64,000 nucleotides of DNA, from positions 7,713,001-7,777,000 of the forward strand of contig NZ_JAVDYB010000001.1 in the NCBI RefSeq assembly GCF_031458235.1, written 5' to 3'. The stretch is from Catenuloplanes atrovinosus (GTDB taxonomy: Bacteria; Actinomycetota; Actinomycetes; Mycobacteriales; Micromonosporaceae). A model generated the notes under the pieces. The model saw nothing but the letters and a program-made list of their open reading frames with translations, did no database searches and was not told the origin of the DNA. The translations under genes and the position numbers were made by a program. Position 1 is the first letter of the stretch, and each line of letters starts with the position of its first letter. Below are positions 25,112 to 32,762 of the stretch, in pieces.

Positions 25112-26098
25112 GTGGCAGGCATTGCCGCACTCCGAAATCGGTCCGTCATAGTCGGTGCGATGTGCGCGCTGACCACCGCCCTGGTGGTCACGCTCGGCGG
25201 CACCGCCGCCCACGCGGAACCGACCGTGGCGGAGGTGGAGAAGCAGATCGACGAGGCGTGGACCGAGCTCGAGCCTACGATCGAGAAGCACAACTCCACC
25301 CGCCAGGAGCTGCAGAAGAAGAAAAAGCAGGCGGAGGTGCTGGGCACCAGGATTCAGCCGCTGCAGGCGGAGGTCGACCTGGTCATGGGCCGGGTCGGCG
25401 TGATCGCGGCGGAGGAGTACAAGACCGGCCCGGCGAGCACGCTCGGATCCATCCTGCTGACCGGCTCGCCCACCACGCTGACCAACCAGCTGGAGCTGCT
25501 CGACCACTTCGCCCGGACCCAGGGCCGCGACATCGCCGAGGTCGTCGAGCTGAAGGAGCAGCTGGAGGCGGAGAAGGCGCCGCTGGACGCGCTCATCGCC
25601 GACCTCACCACGCAGGAGGCGGAGCTCAGCCAGAAGACCAAGGAGATCAACGCCAAGGTCGACGAGCTGCAGAAGCTCCGGCTCCAGGTCTACGGCAACG
25701 GCGGCGGCGGCGAGCTGGCCCCGGCGCCCTGCCCGTACGAGTACCCCGGCGGCAAGCGCAGCGTCGTGATCAAGTTCGCGTGCGCGCAGATCGGCAAGCC
25801 GTACGTCTGGGGTGCGGCCGGCCCGGACGCCTTCGACTGCTCCGGCCTGATGCTCGCGGCGTACGCGCAGATCGGCATGTCCTTCCCGCACAACGCGGCC
25901 GCGCAGCGCGGGCTGATGAAGTCGGTCAGCCGCGACGAACTACAGGTGGCCGACTTCGTCTTCTACCGCGCCGACCTCAGTCACGTCGGCATGTACGCGG
26001 GCAACGGCTGGGTGGTGCACGCACCCAACCCGGCGGAACCGGTACGGATGATGAAGATGGACGCGATGCCGGTGCACAGCTTCGGCAGCCCGCTCTAA
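25112..26098 (+). CDS. Secreted NlpC/P60 peptidoglycan endopeptidase (RipA-like) 2
   Basis: A 328-residue exported hydrolase with the same layout as the gene at 22756: a signal peptide (about 1-37, ending TAAHA), a coiled-coil (about 40-200) and an NlpC/P60 domain with Cys in DAFDCSGLMLAAYA, His in LSHVGMYAGNG and a further VVHAPNPAE motif. The sequence is clearly paralogous to it (GKPYVWGAAGPDAFDCSG against GKPYVFGAAGPGSFDCSG). The GTG start at 25112 has GAGGGA about 12 nt upstream. Control by the c-di-AMP riboswitch in its leader ties wall cleavage to turgor or potassium signalling; this follows from family knowledge, not from anything measured here. Confidence 0.92.
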   Translation: MAGIAALRNRSVIVGAMCALTTALVVTLGGTAAHAEPTVAEVEKQIDEAWTELEPTIEKHNSTRQELQKKKKQAEVLGTRIQPLQAEVDLVMGRVGVIAAEEYKTGPASTLGSILLTGSPTTLTNQLELLDHFARTQGRDIAEVVELKEQLEAEKAPLDALIADLTTQEAELSQKTKEINAKVDELQKLRLQVYGNGGGGELAPAPCPYEYPGGKRSVVIKFACAQIGKPYVWGAAGPDAFDCSGLMLAAYAQIGMSFPHNAAAQRGLMKSVSRDELQVADFVFYRADLSHVGMYAGNGWVVHAPNPAEPVRMMKMDAMPVHSFGSPL

Positions 26099-26112
26099 CC
26101 CGTACGACGTGG

Positions 26113-26140
26113 AAGGCCGCCCTGCAGGGCGGCCTTTCTC
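26113..26140. terminator. Bidirectional terminator between NlpC/P60 gene 2 and dcd
   Basis: Perfect 10-bp stem AAGGCCGCCC / GGGCGGCCTT with loop TGCA, followed by TCTC. It lies 14 nt after the NlpC/P60 stop. Its 3' arm is also the first unit of the 15-bp repeat that runs on to the dcd stop codon. Confidence 0.85.
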
Positions 26141-26205
26141 ATGCCGGCCTTTCTCATGCCGGCCTTTCTCATGCCGGCGACTCTCATGCCGGCGGCGCTC
26201 ATGCC
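26131..26205. repeat. 15-bp direct repeat, five units
   Basis: Units start at 26131, 26146, 26161, 26176 and 26191. The first three are identical GGCCTTTCTCATGCC and the last two differ only in the middle. The array grows out of the terminator's 3' arm. The dcd stop codon (minus strand, 26201-26199) lies in the fifth unit. Confidence 0.93.
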
Positions 26206-26777
26206 GTCGGCCAGGTGCGCCAGTTGCGCCAGGAGCGGCTCGGCGTGGGGCCGCGCTGGCCCTGGTAGCGGGAGCCGTAGACCTCCGAGCCGTACGGATG
26301 CTCGGCCGGCGACGACAGCCGGAAGATGCACAGCTGCCCGATCTTCATGCCCGGCCACAGCGTGATCGGCAGATTCGCCACGTTCGACAACTCCAGCGTG
26401 ACGTGGCCGCTGAAGCCCGGGTCGATGAAGCCGGCCGTCGAGTGCGTCAGCAGACCCAGCCGGCCCAGGCTGCTCTTGCCCTCCAGCCGCCCGGCCAACT
26501 GGTCACCCAGCGAGATCACCTCCAGCGTGGAGGCCAGCACGAACTCCCCCGGGTGCAGCACGAACGGCTGACCCACCGGCACCTCGACCTCGGACGTGAG
26601 ATCGTCCTGCTGCACGGACGGGTCGATATGCGTGTACAGGTGATTGTTGAAGACCCGGAACAGCCGGTCGAGCCGCACGTCGATGCTGGACGGCTGGACC
26701 AGCGCGGCCTCGAACGGATCGAGCGCCAGCGTGCCAGCCTTGATCTCGGCGACCAGATCCCGGTCGGAAAGCAGCAT
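26199..26777 (-). CDS. dcd: dCTP deaminase (probably dUMP-forming)
   Basis: A 192-residue trimeric nucleotide deaminase. It carries the family signature [31 protein letters not shown] with the catalytic Glu in LELSN, plus [13 protein letters not shown] near residue 50. Actinobacterial enzymes of this length (about 190) commonly convert dCTP directly to dUMP, combining deaminase and dUTPase activity for thymidylate supply; that bifunctionality is inferred from the family. The last residues before the stop ([12 protein letters not shown]) run into the 15-bp repeat, so the C-terminal tail may have been altered by repeat growth. It is divergent from the PPOX gene, with 54 bp between starts. Confidence 0.95.
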   Translation of the reverse strand: MLLSDRDLVAEIKAGTLALDPFEAALVQPSSIDVRLDRLFRVFNNHLYTHIDPSVQQDDLTSEVEVPVGQPFVLHPGEFVLASTLEVISLGDQLAGRLEGKSSLGRLGLLTHSTAGFIDPGFSGHVTLELSNVANLPITLWPGMKIGQLCIFRLSSPAEHPYGSEVYGSRYQGQRGPTPSRSWRNWRTWPTA

Positions 26778-26831
26778 CCGGACACCTTAACCAAGCTGGC
26801 CGTTAGAACGCATGTTCGATAGGATTGCGGC

Positions 26832-27353
26832 ATGGCTACCTGGACCGCTTTCGCCTCGTCACAGCCCGGTTTGGCCGCCGCCATCCGCTCCCTCATGCAG
26901 CAGTACGGTCCGGGCCTCGGCTACCTCGCCACCGTCCGCTCCGACGGCGGCCCCCGCGTCCACCCCGTCAGCCCCGTCATCACCGACGAGGGCCTCTTCT
27001 GCTTCATCGTCGACTCCCCCAAGCGCCGCGACCTCGACCGCGACGGCCGCTACGCGCTGCACAGCTTCCCGCCCGAGGACAGCGACGACGAGGCCTACCT
27101 CGCCGGCCACGCCCACGCCGTCACCGACCTCGCCCGCATCACCCGCCTCGCCGGCGACCTCCGCGCCGAACCCCACGTCGACTGGCGCCTCTACGAATTC
27201 ACCATCGACGTCGCCATGCTCGCCCGCCACGGCCGCGGCGGCGCCACCCCCCTCGCCACCGACACCACCGCCCGCCCCGCCGTCCAGGTCTGGCGCGACC
27301 ACGCCCCCTCCGTCGAAATCGTCATCGCCGCCTCCGGCGACTCACAGGCATAG
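26832..27353 (+). CDS. Pyridoxamine 5'-phosphate oxidase-like flavin/F420 protein
   Basis: A 173-residue split-barrel protein of the PPOX superfamily. The N-terminal half shows the usual core, YLATVRSDGGPRVHPVSPVI followed by GLFCFIVDSPKRRDLDRDGRYALHSF, which forms the cofactor-binding barrel. These proteins bind FMN, F420, heme or biliverdin; the family member cannot be assigned more finely. ATG at 26832 lies 54 bp from the divergent dcd start. Codon use in the second half is extremely C-biased at third positions. The gene is followed within 50 bp by tRNA-Gly. Confidence 0.8.
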   Translation: MATWTAFASSQPGLAAAIRSLMQQYGPGLGYLATVRSDGGPRVHPVSPVITDEGLFCFIVDSPKRRDLDRDGRYALHSFPPEDSDDEAYLAGHAHAVTDLARITRLAGDLRAEPHVDWRLYEFTIDVAMLARHGRGGATPLATDTTARPAVQVWRDHAPSVEIVIAASGDSQA

Positions 27354-27400
27354 GCGCTCGCGTACGGATCGGGCAACCAGGTAGAGTGGGTCCGCACCAC

Positions 27401-27471
27401 GCGGGTGTAGTTCAATGGCAGAACATCAGCTTCCCAAGCTGACAGTGCGGGTTCGATTCCCGTCACCCGCT
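27401..27471 (+). tRNA. tRNA-Gly(CCC)
   Basis: A 71-nt tRNA. Acceptor arms GCGGGTG/CACCCGC pair, the discriminator is T, the anticodon stem TCAGC/GCTGA holds loop TTCCCAA (anticodon CCC), and the T-arm reads CGGGTTCGATTCCCG. CCA is not encoded. An integrase remnant and a decayed accessory region follow, consistent with use as an integration site. Confidence 0.95.
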
Positions 27472-27486
27472 CGTCGTCGGAGCCCT

Positions 27487-27559
27487 GCTCGCGGAGTGCG
27501 CGAGCCGGGGCCTTCTCGCATTCTGCTCCGGGGCCGAGCCCCGGAAACCCCACGTCCCG
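27487..27559 (+). terminator. Double-hairpin element, copy C (after tRNA-Gly)
   Basis: Stem GCTCGCG/CGCGAGC with loop GAGTG (27487-27505) starts 15 nt after the tRNA. Short outer GCCC/GGGC pairing surrounds it. After a 21-nt spacer, stem TCCGGGGC/GCCCCGGA with triloop CGA follows (27527-27545), then CCCCACGTCCC. Relative to copies A and B, both stems carry paired substitutions that preserve pairing. No tandem array follows this copy. Confidence 0.72.
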
Positions 27560-27560
27560 G

Positions 27561-27884
27561 TGGTTGCGTTCATCGGTGACCTGGGGGCAGCGGTATCGAC
27601 CGTCGCCGATGAGATCGGCACACGTTACCCGCTCGGCGGCGACGCGACTCTCGCGCTCCGCGCCGAAGAGCCGGCTGCGTGCCACCAACGTGCCATCAGA
27701 CTGGTAGATCAGCGGGCGCGTGGGTAGCGCCCGCAGCCTCCATGTGGTGATAGACGACCTGGTCGAGCGATTGTTGAGCGTCTTCGGTCCAGGTTGTGCT
27801 GCTTCGTGGCGTTCTGCGCTGCCCTCGGCGGGTGGGTGAGAGGACTATCGTTGTGTGGGGTGGCTGGTGGGAGGGGGCGTTGCC
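27561..27884. other. Non-coding stretch between tRNA-Gly and the broken toxin/antitoxin pair
   Basis: About 320 nt with no convincing gene on either strand. No repeat of the tRNA 3' end that would mark an attachment site was found in it. It probably represents eroded mobile-element sequence. Confidence 0.4.
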
Positions 27885-28233
27885 ATGAGCGCTGAGGGTG
27901 TGCGGGCGCCTGCTGGGTCTCGATATGGGGATCAGCGACCGTATGTGGTGGTGGCGGATTTGGCGGATCTGCACGGGCCGACGGATGGTGCGGCTCGACC
28001 GGCGGTTGAACTGGTCGGGTAAGGCGGTGTACGACCTGGATAACCCGCGTCGCCTGGCGAGCATGTACGAGACGGTCCTTCGGGAGGCCAGCAGCGCGGA
28101 TCAGTTGGCGACATGGCTGGAGGGTGAGACTCTGGTTCGGCTCTGGCCTGACCTTGTGGTGCCTCCGCAGGTGCGACAGGCGTGGGAAGAGCGTTTTCCG
28201 CAGCTCGTGGCCCGCCGGCGCTCTGCGGCGTAG
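27885..28233 (+). pseudogene. Antitoxin-like gene of an AbiEii-type pair, frameshifted
   Basis: The 5' part in one frame (from ATG 27885: MSAEGVRAPAGSRYGDQRPYVVVADLADLHGPTDG) stops at 28020. The continuation RLDRRLNWSGKAVYDLDNPRRLASMYETVLREA...LWPDLVVPPQVRQAWEERFPQL is in the +1 frame and ends at 28233. Joining them near 27985-27995 restores a protein of about 115 residues. It resembles small actinobacterial proteins that precede AbiEii/AbiGii-type nucleotidyltransferase genes and are taken to be antitoxins. Its stop overlaps the GTG of the toxin-like gene (TAGTG), as expected for a coupled pair. The frameshift could in principle be a sequencing error. Confidence 0.6.
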
Positions 28234-28894
28234 TGCGACACGACCAGGCTGTCCACCGCCGTCCTGCCGAGATCGGGCTGCGGGCGGGTGATGCTTACGG
28301 CTTCGTGCTTGCGGGCGGTCATGCCATAGCCGAGCACGGCATCTTGCAGCGGCCGAGTGAAGATGTCGACCTGTTCGCCGACTGGCAGCGGCGAGCTGAT
28401 TTTCCGGCGGCGGTCGACGAGGTTGTCCGGGGTATATGGCTGCTGGGTATGCCGTGGAGATCGAGCATCGCACCGAGACGTTCGCTCGTCTGTATCTGAC
28501 GGATTCGAGAGACCCGGGCGAGCAGTATCGGGTTGAGCTGGTGGCGAACTGGCGACTGCCGGTCCGGATGGAGATCGGCCCGGTGCTGCATCCGGACGAT
28601 GTCATGGCCGGAAAGATGGATGCCCTGTACAACAGGGCCGCTGCGCGAGACTTCCTCGATATTGACGCGGCGATCGCCGGCGGGCACTACACCCTTGAGC
28701 GGCTGTGCCAACTCGCAGAGGCCGTCGACGCAGGGTTCGACCGTGCCATGTTCGCTGGGATGCTGGGCTACGTCGAACGCTTCGATTCAGCGGATTTCGC
28801 CGAGTACGGCGTCGGCGCGCGCGAAGCGACGGCGTTGCTCGGCCGTGTGGCCGCCTTGCGCGGGAACTTGAGGACGGCGATTCCGGGCCAGTAG
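28233..28894 (+). pseudogene. AbiEii/AbiGii-type nucleotidyltransferase toxin, frameshifted
   Basis: From GTG 28233 the first frame reads to about 28430 and includes GLRAGDAYGFVLAGGHAIAEHG and the nucleotidyltransferase motif RPSEDVDLFADW. The remainder is in another frame from about 28436: AVEIEHRTETFARLYLTD, YRVELVANWRLP, PDDVMAGKMDALYNRAAARDFLDIDAAI, ending at 28894. Together they form a full-length AbiEii-family (DUF1814-type) protein of about 219 residues, cut by a frameshift near 28430-28440. The family acts as the toxin in AbiE-type anti-phage toxin/antitoxin systems. With both partners frameshifted the system is probably dead. Confidence 0.65.
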
Positions 28895-28899
28895 CGGGC

Positions 28900-29139
28900 C
28901 ATTAGGTCAGGCGCATGGAGGTCGCTGCCCCTTCGGGTTCGCGTGCCCGTTCGGGCTTCCGTGTTGAGCCCGCTAAGAGCGTCGGCGATCTTTCGATTGC
29001 GGCCCGCGGTCTTGTGCATGTAGGTCGGTGCGGCGCGCGTGGTGGAGTGGCCTATCCGGTCCATGAGGTCCCGCGGCGTCGCGCCGGACTCGGCTGCCGA
29101 GGTGTTCCCGGTGTGCCGGAGGTCGTGGAGGCAGACCAT
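28900..29139 (-). pseudogene. Tyrosine recombinase (phage-type integrase) C-terminal remnant
   Basis: The minus strand encodes LHDLRHTGNTSAAESGATPRDLMDRIGHSTTRAAPTYMHKT followed by NRKIADALSGL. This is the C-terminal catalytic part of a tyrosine recombinase: the His/Arg box HDLRHT, the second His box (GHST) and the nucleophile Tyr in TYMH. The N-terminal and core-binding domains are missing. Upstream the frame runs into GC-rich repeats and an unrelated membrane-protein fragment. The position 1.4 kb from tRNA-Gly(CCC) fits an integrative element that inserted in that tRNA and has since decayed. Confidence 0.8.
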
Positions 29140-29189
29140 CGGCTCGCCCGCTCTCGGCGGGGCGGCGGGGCGGCGGGGCGGCGGAGAGA

Positions 29190-29369
29190 ACGACCTTGAC
29201 CAGGGCGAGGAACGTCGCCGAGGGGTACGGCCGGGGCGATCCAGCCCCAGACTGAGCGCTCCGCCTCCGTGAGCTGAGCGGCGAGGGGCAGTAGCGCGAA
29301 TCCGACCAGCAGCAGCGCGACGAAGCCGGATTTCCGGCGCGCTTTAGATGCCGCCGATTCGTCGGGCAA
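29190..29369 (-). pseudogene. Fragment of a small membrane protein
   Basis: From TTG 29369 the minus strand reads MPDESAASKARRKSG, a hydrophobic helix FVALLLVGFALLPLAAQL and TEAERSVWGWIAPA. After about residue 47 it becomes low-complexity Arg/Pro-rich, while the +1 frame continues with a second hydrophobic stretch (YPSATFLALVKVVLSA). This suggests a two-helix membrane protein broken by a frameshift next to the integrase remnant. The family is not recognised. Confidence 0.4.
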
Positions 29370-29480
29370 TTTATCGCGCTAAGGATGACGTCTTATCGCT
29401 AGAATGTTACGTTGAATTGGATTCCAGTTAGAACAGAACCGCCCGGAACTCGGACGCAAGATCGTCCACAAGGATCGACG

Positions 29481-29513
29481 GGTTTGAGGCATGTTATAGA
29501 CACGCCTCAAACC
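29481..29513. other. 10-bp perfect inverted repeat in AT-richer intergenic DNA
   Basis: GGTTTGAGGC / GCCTCAAACC separated by 13 nt, in a 270-nt gene-free stretch (29370-29642) of visibly lower G+C. It could be the terminator of the minus-strand lipoprotein operon ending at 29643 or a protein-binding site. No neighbouring T-tract is present. Confidence 0.6.
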
Positions 29514-29642
29514 TATCGAGACGAGTGACGCGGTGCGGGATATCTAGTTCCTACTAGTGCGGGTTTCCTAGCCATATTCTAATAGAGATCAGTCCGTTGG
29601 CCACTTATGGTGGATGAGTGCCGTCACGTGTTCTTCAGGCCG

Positions 29643-30224
29643 TCATCCCACCGGACCGCTCTCGTCTTCAGCCTGACAGGATCCGACGGGGACCCTGGGA
29701 GCACAAACCGCAACATAGCTAGGCAGGAATTCCACCAACTCCTTACCGTCCAAAACGTAGGTTAGTTCCGCCCCGCGCCGCGTAAAACGGCCTGGAGAAT
29801 TCAATGTAAAGCCGAAGAGGACCTCCAGTGACTCCCCTTGTGGGCCGATGTCCTTTACCTCGAAGCCATCCAACGGCACCGAGCCTTGCATCTGGTCCGG
29901 CGTCGGAGGAAAGCCGTCCGAGAAGTTCAAGGGAACAAGGTCTGTCCGTGCCCCGCGAATGCGCACGCGAGAGCCTAAATATGTTGCTATTTCGCCGTCC
30001 CCAATGATTGGCCTCACCGAAACGAGCTTAACTGGCCCTTTTTTAATAAGGGCGATCGTTACTCCGTCCGTGAATGTGGTGCCGACGTCGTATGACGTCG
30101 TTGCTCCGTACGATCCACCCTCCCTGTCGAATGCTGAATCAGCTTCGCTGTTGCAGCCTGACGCGAGGACGGTAGCGAGCAGGGCTAGGATGGCGGTCGA
30201 AGTCCAACGCCATTGATGCGCCAT
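29643..30224 (-). CDS. Putative lipoprotein of unknown function
   Basis: A 193-residue protein whose N-terminus has a basic n-region, a hydrophobic core and the lipobox LASGC (lipidated Cys about residue 24). A mature domain without recognised family follows; it has beta-rich spacing (VTIALIKKGPVKLVSVRPIIG, VRIRGARTDLVPLNF) and ends in a Cys-containing segment (CAPRVPVGSC). The ATG follows the stop of the preceding secreted-protein gene without a gap (TAGATG), so the two are co-expressed. Codon use is far less G/C-biased at third positions than flanking genes, suggesting horizontal acquisition. It is probably anchored on the outer face of the membrane and may cooperate with its neighbour. Confidence 0.8.
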   Translation of the reverse strand: MAHQWRWTSTAILALLATVLASGCNSEADSAFDREGGSYGATTSYDVGTTFTDGVTIALIKKGPVKLVSVRPIIGDGEIATYLGSRVRIRGARTDLVPLNFSDGFPPTPDQMQGSVPLDGFEVKDIGPQGESLEVLFGFTLNSPGRFTRRGAELTYVLDGKELVEFLPSYVAVCAPRVPVGSCQAEDESGPVG

Positions 30225-31586
30225 CTAGACTTCACTGACCGAGTTTGTATCAACCGGCTGCCCGTCCTGGCCGCACAAGGTTGCGGACACGGCCGTGGAT
30301 GTATTGGTGTAGACCTTCTTGTGTGTTTGCGTATTCTCCTGCTTACTATCCATCTCGAACAGGGCATACGTTACTGAATTGGTGAGGCTATACGTGGTGC
30401 TGCGCGAGACCCATAGTTCGCTGTTTGGTGCCAACGACTGGCGCCACGTGGGGTTGGGGCACTGATAGCCATCTTTGAAAACGACCCGGGTTCCACCCGT
30501 CCATTTATACTCCCAGAGCGCCTTCACGTTTGCGAAAACTCCCGGATTGAGCGGTGGAGGCGGGCCCGCAATATCTCGGCAGTAGAGATCCCACCATTGA
30601 AACGAAAAGTTGGCCTGCAACTCAAAGATGGAGTTCTTCCCTACGTTCAGGTTCGTTCCATTGGCGGAGTAAAAGTTGCCGTGCCATCCACCTTTCGCTC
30701 GCACTCCCGCATAGTCGAGGGAGAGTGCCTGAGTGGTCCAGGTTGCATTAGTATTGGTCCACTCAAACCTTGAGGTCGTGTTGTTCTTCGTGTGCAGCAT
30801 CTGAAGGGGAACGTACATCTGGGGTTGCGCTGCGGGGTCGGGGTACGCTTGATACATCCAGAATAGGAAGGCGTCGCCAAATTGAGACGTGCAGGCCTCG
30901 ATCTCTATAGGTCCTGAGGGTGCGAATCTTTTGGCGTCGTCCAGGTTGAATGCAACGGCAGGAAGAGTAAGGTCGGTCGCCGCAACGCGGGAATCCGATA
31001 CGGGATTACCGGCCAGCTGAAGCGCTCCCCGTTTTTTGCGTCCTTCGGAGATGGCGCGTTCGGACTGGATTCGTGGATCTTCGACGGACGCCATCGCCAG
31101 AGTGCCCGGCGTGTCCGGCAACTTGACGGGCAGCGAATAGAACAGCTGGTATTTCCGGCTAAGGCTTGTGAAGTGCAGCCGAGCATTCCCGCGCTCGTCT
31201 AGATACCTGGATATTCCCTTCAATGCAGGCAACGACAGTACGAATTCGCCCTCCGCATTCGTCAGCGTCCTAGAAAGGGGGGTTACGCCGAGTTGCAGAA
31301 ACGGAATATTGTCGCGCCAGCCGGCTACTTGCGGCTGTAGCTCCATCAGTCCAACCTGGATAGGGACGTTGGCCACGCTCTCCCCATTGTCGCCGACGAT
31401 CTTCCCGGATACTTCGAACGATGTACTCTGTTTTGACGCGTCGGCATCTACGGTGGTGATGGCGGATGACATCTGCTGCACCGGCTTCGCATGCGCTGCT
31501 CGTGGGTCTCCTAGAGTCAGGGTGATTGCAGCCATCGTAACTGCTGCTAACGCGGAACGTCCTAGCCCACTTAGAACTTTCTGCAC
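30225..31586 (-). CDS. Secreted protein of unknown function, lower-G+C island
   Basis: A protein of about 453 residues. GTG 31586 is chosen because GGAGG lies 7 nt upstream and a proper signal peptide follows (VQKVLSGLGRSALAAV... to AAHA, cleavage near residue 33); the frame is open 47 codons further upstream without such features. The N-terminal mature part (about 50-140) looks like a carboxypeptidase-regulatory/CNA-B-type beta-sandwich (FEVSGKIVGDNGESVANVPIQV ... TNAEGEFVLSLP). The C-terminal half is rich in Trp, Tyr, Asn and Thr and contains two cysteines in a YCRDIAG and YQCPNP context. No catalytic motif is recognised. It forms an operon with the lipoprotein. Base composition points to transfer. 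Confidence 0.8.
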   Translation of the reverse strand: MQKVLSGLGRSALAAVTMAAITLTLGDPRAAHAKPVQQMSSAITTVDADASKQSTSFEVSGKIVGDNGESVANVPIQVGLMELQPQVAGWRDNIPFLQLGVTPLSRTLTNAEGEFVLSLPALKGISRYLDERGNARLHFTSLSRKYQLFYSLPVKLPDTPGTLAMASVEDPRIQSERAISEGRKKRGALQLAGNPVSDSRVAATDLTLPAVAFNLDDAKRFAPSGPIEIEACTSQFGDAFLFWMYQAYPDPAAQPQMYVPLQMLHTKNNTTSRFEWTNTNATWTTQALSLDYAGVRAKGGWHGNFYSANGTNLNVGKNSIFELQANFSFQWWDLYCRDIAGPPPPLNPGVFANVKALWEYKWTGGTRVVFKDGYQCPNPTWRQSLAPNSELWVSRSTTYSLTNSVTYALFEMDSKQENTQTHKKVYTNTSTAVSATLCGQDGQPVDTNSVSEV

Positions 31587-31618
31587 CTGCTTTCCTCCAT
31601 TCTCAGCCGAGAGACATA

Positions 31619-31635
31619 TACCATCCTCGATGGTA
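31619..31635. promoter_or_regulatory. Inverted repeat, candidate operator for the secreted-protein operon
   Basis: TACCATC-CTC-GATGGTA is a perfect 7-bp inverted repeat with a 3-bp spacer, centred about 40 nt upstream of the GTG at 31586. Location and symmetry fit binding of a dimeric repressor; no cognate regulator is adjacent. Confidence 0.5.
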
Positions 31636-31829
31636 CGCAGATCGCTGCGGTTGTCAATCAAAATGCTGCTAGCGACCTCATTATCGAAATAGGTCACCCA
31701 GCGCGACAAAAGAAAAATTTGAATCACCGGCAGCCGTTATGGGGCCGCGCCCTGGCAGCGGGTTGTTTCGGTTTCCGCTCAAATCTGCGGGCAGTCAGAC
31801 GACTACCAACAGTGAGCATTCGTTGGATT

Positions 31830-32470
31830 TGCTAACACGATCTCTGTTTCGGCTATTTGATCGAGCGTCGCCAACAGGTCAGGGCCGACGAGGGGCTCGT
31901 GTAGGCGGACGTGGCGTTCCCGGTGGACGGCCAGGTGGCGGCGCTGGTGGAGTAGGGCGTACGACGTAGCGCAGCTGGCCGGGGTCTTTGATGCGCTTGC
32001 GGCCACGTTGCGGGATGGTCGGCTCGGTGCCGCGCCGGCGGAACTCGGTCCTGAATCCGTTGCTGTCGTGACCTTTGCCGGCCAGCAGGACCGGAAACCG
32101 GAATCGTGGCCAGGCCCAGCCGACCGGCGGTCGGCGGCACGGAGTCCAGCAGGGCCATGCTGATGTCCGGCACGTTCGCGCCGGTTGTCATCACCTTCTG
32201 CGACGTGCCCTCATCATTGGTGATCAGGTGGTGTTGCTACCGGGCCTGCCGCGGTTGACCGGTGACGCACCTGCGCCGGGACCCCGTTCTTCGCGTCGGG
32301 GTGCCGGCCTTCCATGACCGCCCGCGACCAGTCAATCCGGCCCGCCGCATTCAGTCGCAAGCAGGATTCGGCGCAGTTGGTCGGAGATGCCATCGTCGCG
32401 ACCGCCGCCGACACGTCATCGCGCACTCGAACCCCAGTTCCCGGGCAGGTCCTCCCGGCCGATCGCGGTG
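31830..32470 (-). mobile_element. Degenerate IS5-family transposase
   Basis: Fragments in changing frames on the minus strand line up in order with an IS5-type DDE transposase: GREDLPGNWG, LNAAGRIDWSRAVMEGRH (first Asp region), then TTGANVPDISMALLDSVPP, LLAGKGHDSNGFRTEFRRRG, TEPTIPQRGRKRIKDPGQLRYVV and YALLHQRRHLAVHRERHVRLHE. Several frameshifts and a small deletion between RYVV and YALLH make it non-functional. Terminal inverted repeats were not recognised. It closes the decayed island that begins at tRNA-Gly. Confidence 0.8.
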
Positions 32471-32762
32471 CAGCGCACGAACGACCACCCTGCAGGCGGC
32501 GCCGGCGCGGACCGGGCGACCTCTCCGGGGTGTGCCGGTGGTGGCGTTTCGTTGGGTGCGGCCGGGTTGGTGGCTGTGGGCCGTCGCTCAGTGCGGGGCG
32601 GATGCCTTCGCCGTTGTTGCCTGCGAAATCGGGTCGTGTCCCCTGTGAGCCGCCGCGGGTGGCGGTGGCTCGCGGTCGCCGAAGATCCAGGTAGGTGGAG
32701 CCCGCGTGCAGTGGCCCTGCCTGCGCTGGTGGCGCGGGCAGGGGGATGACGGCGGGTGGGGG
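32471..32762. other. Gene-free stretch between IS remnant and glycosyltransferase
   Basis: About 290 nt of high-G+C DNA. The first part may be the 5' end of the same IS element. No intact gene, clear hairpin or repeat was identified. Confidence 0.4.

Noticed and set aside
27472-32700. Duplicated tRNA-Gly 3' end as an attachment site for the island
   Set aside because: No second copy of the T-arm/acceptor sequence was found by reading through the region, so the far boundary of the element could not be set.
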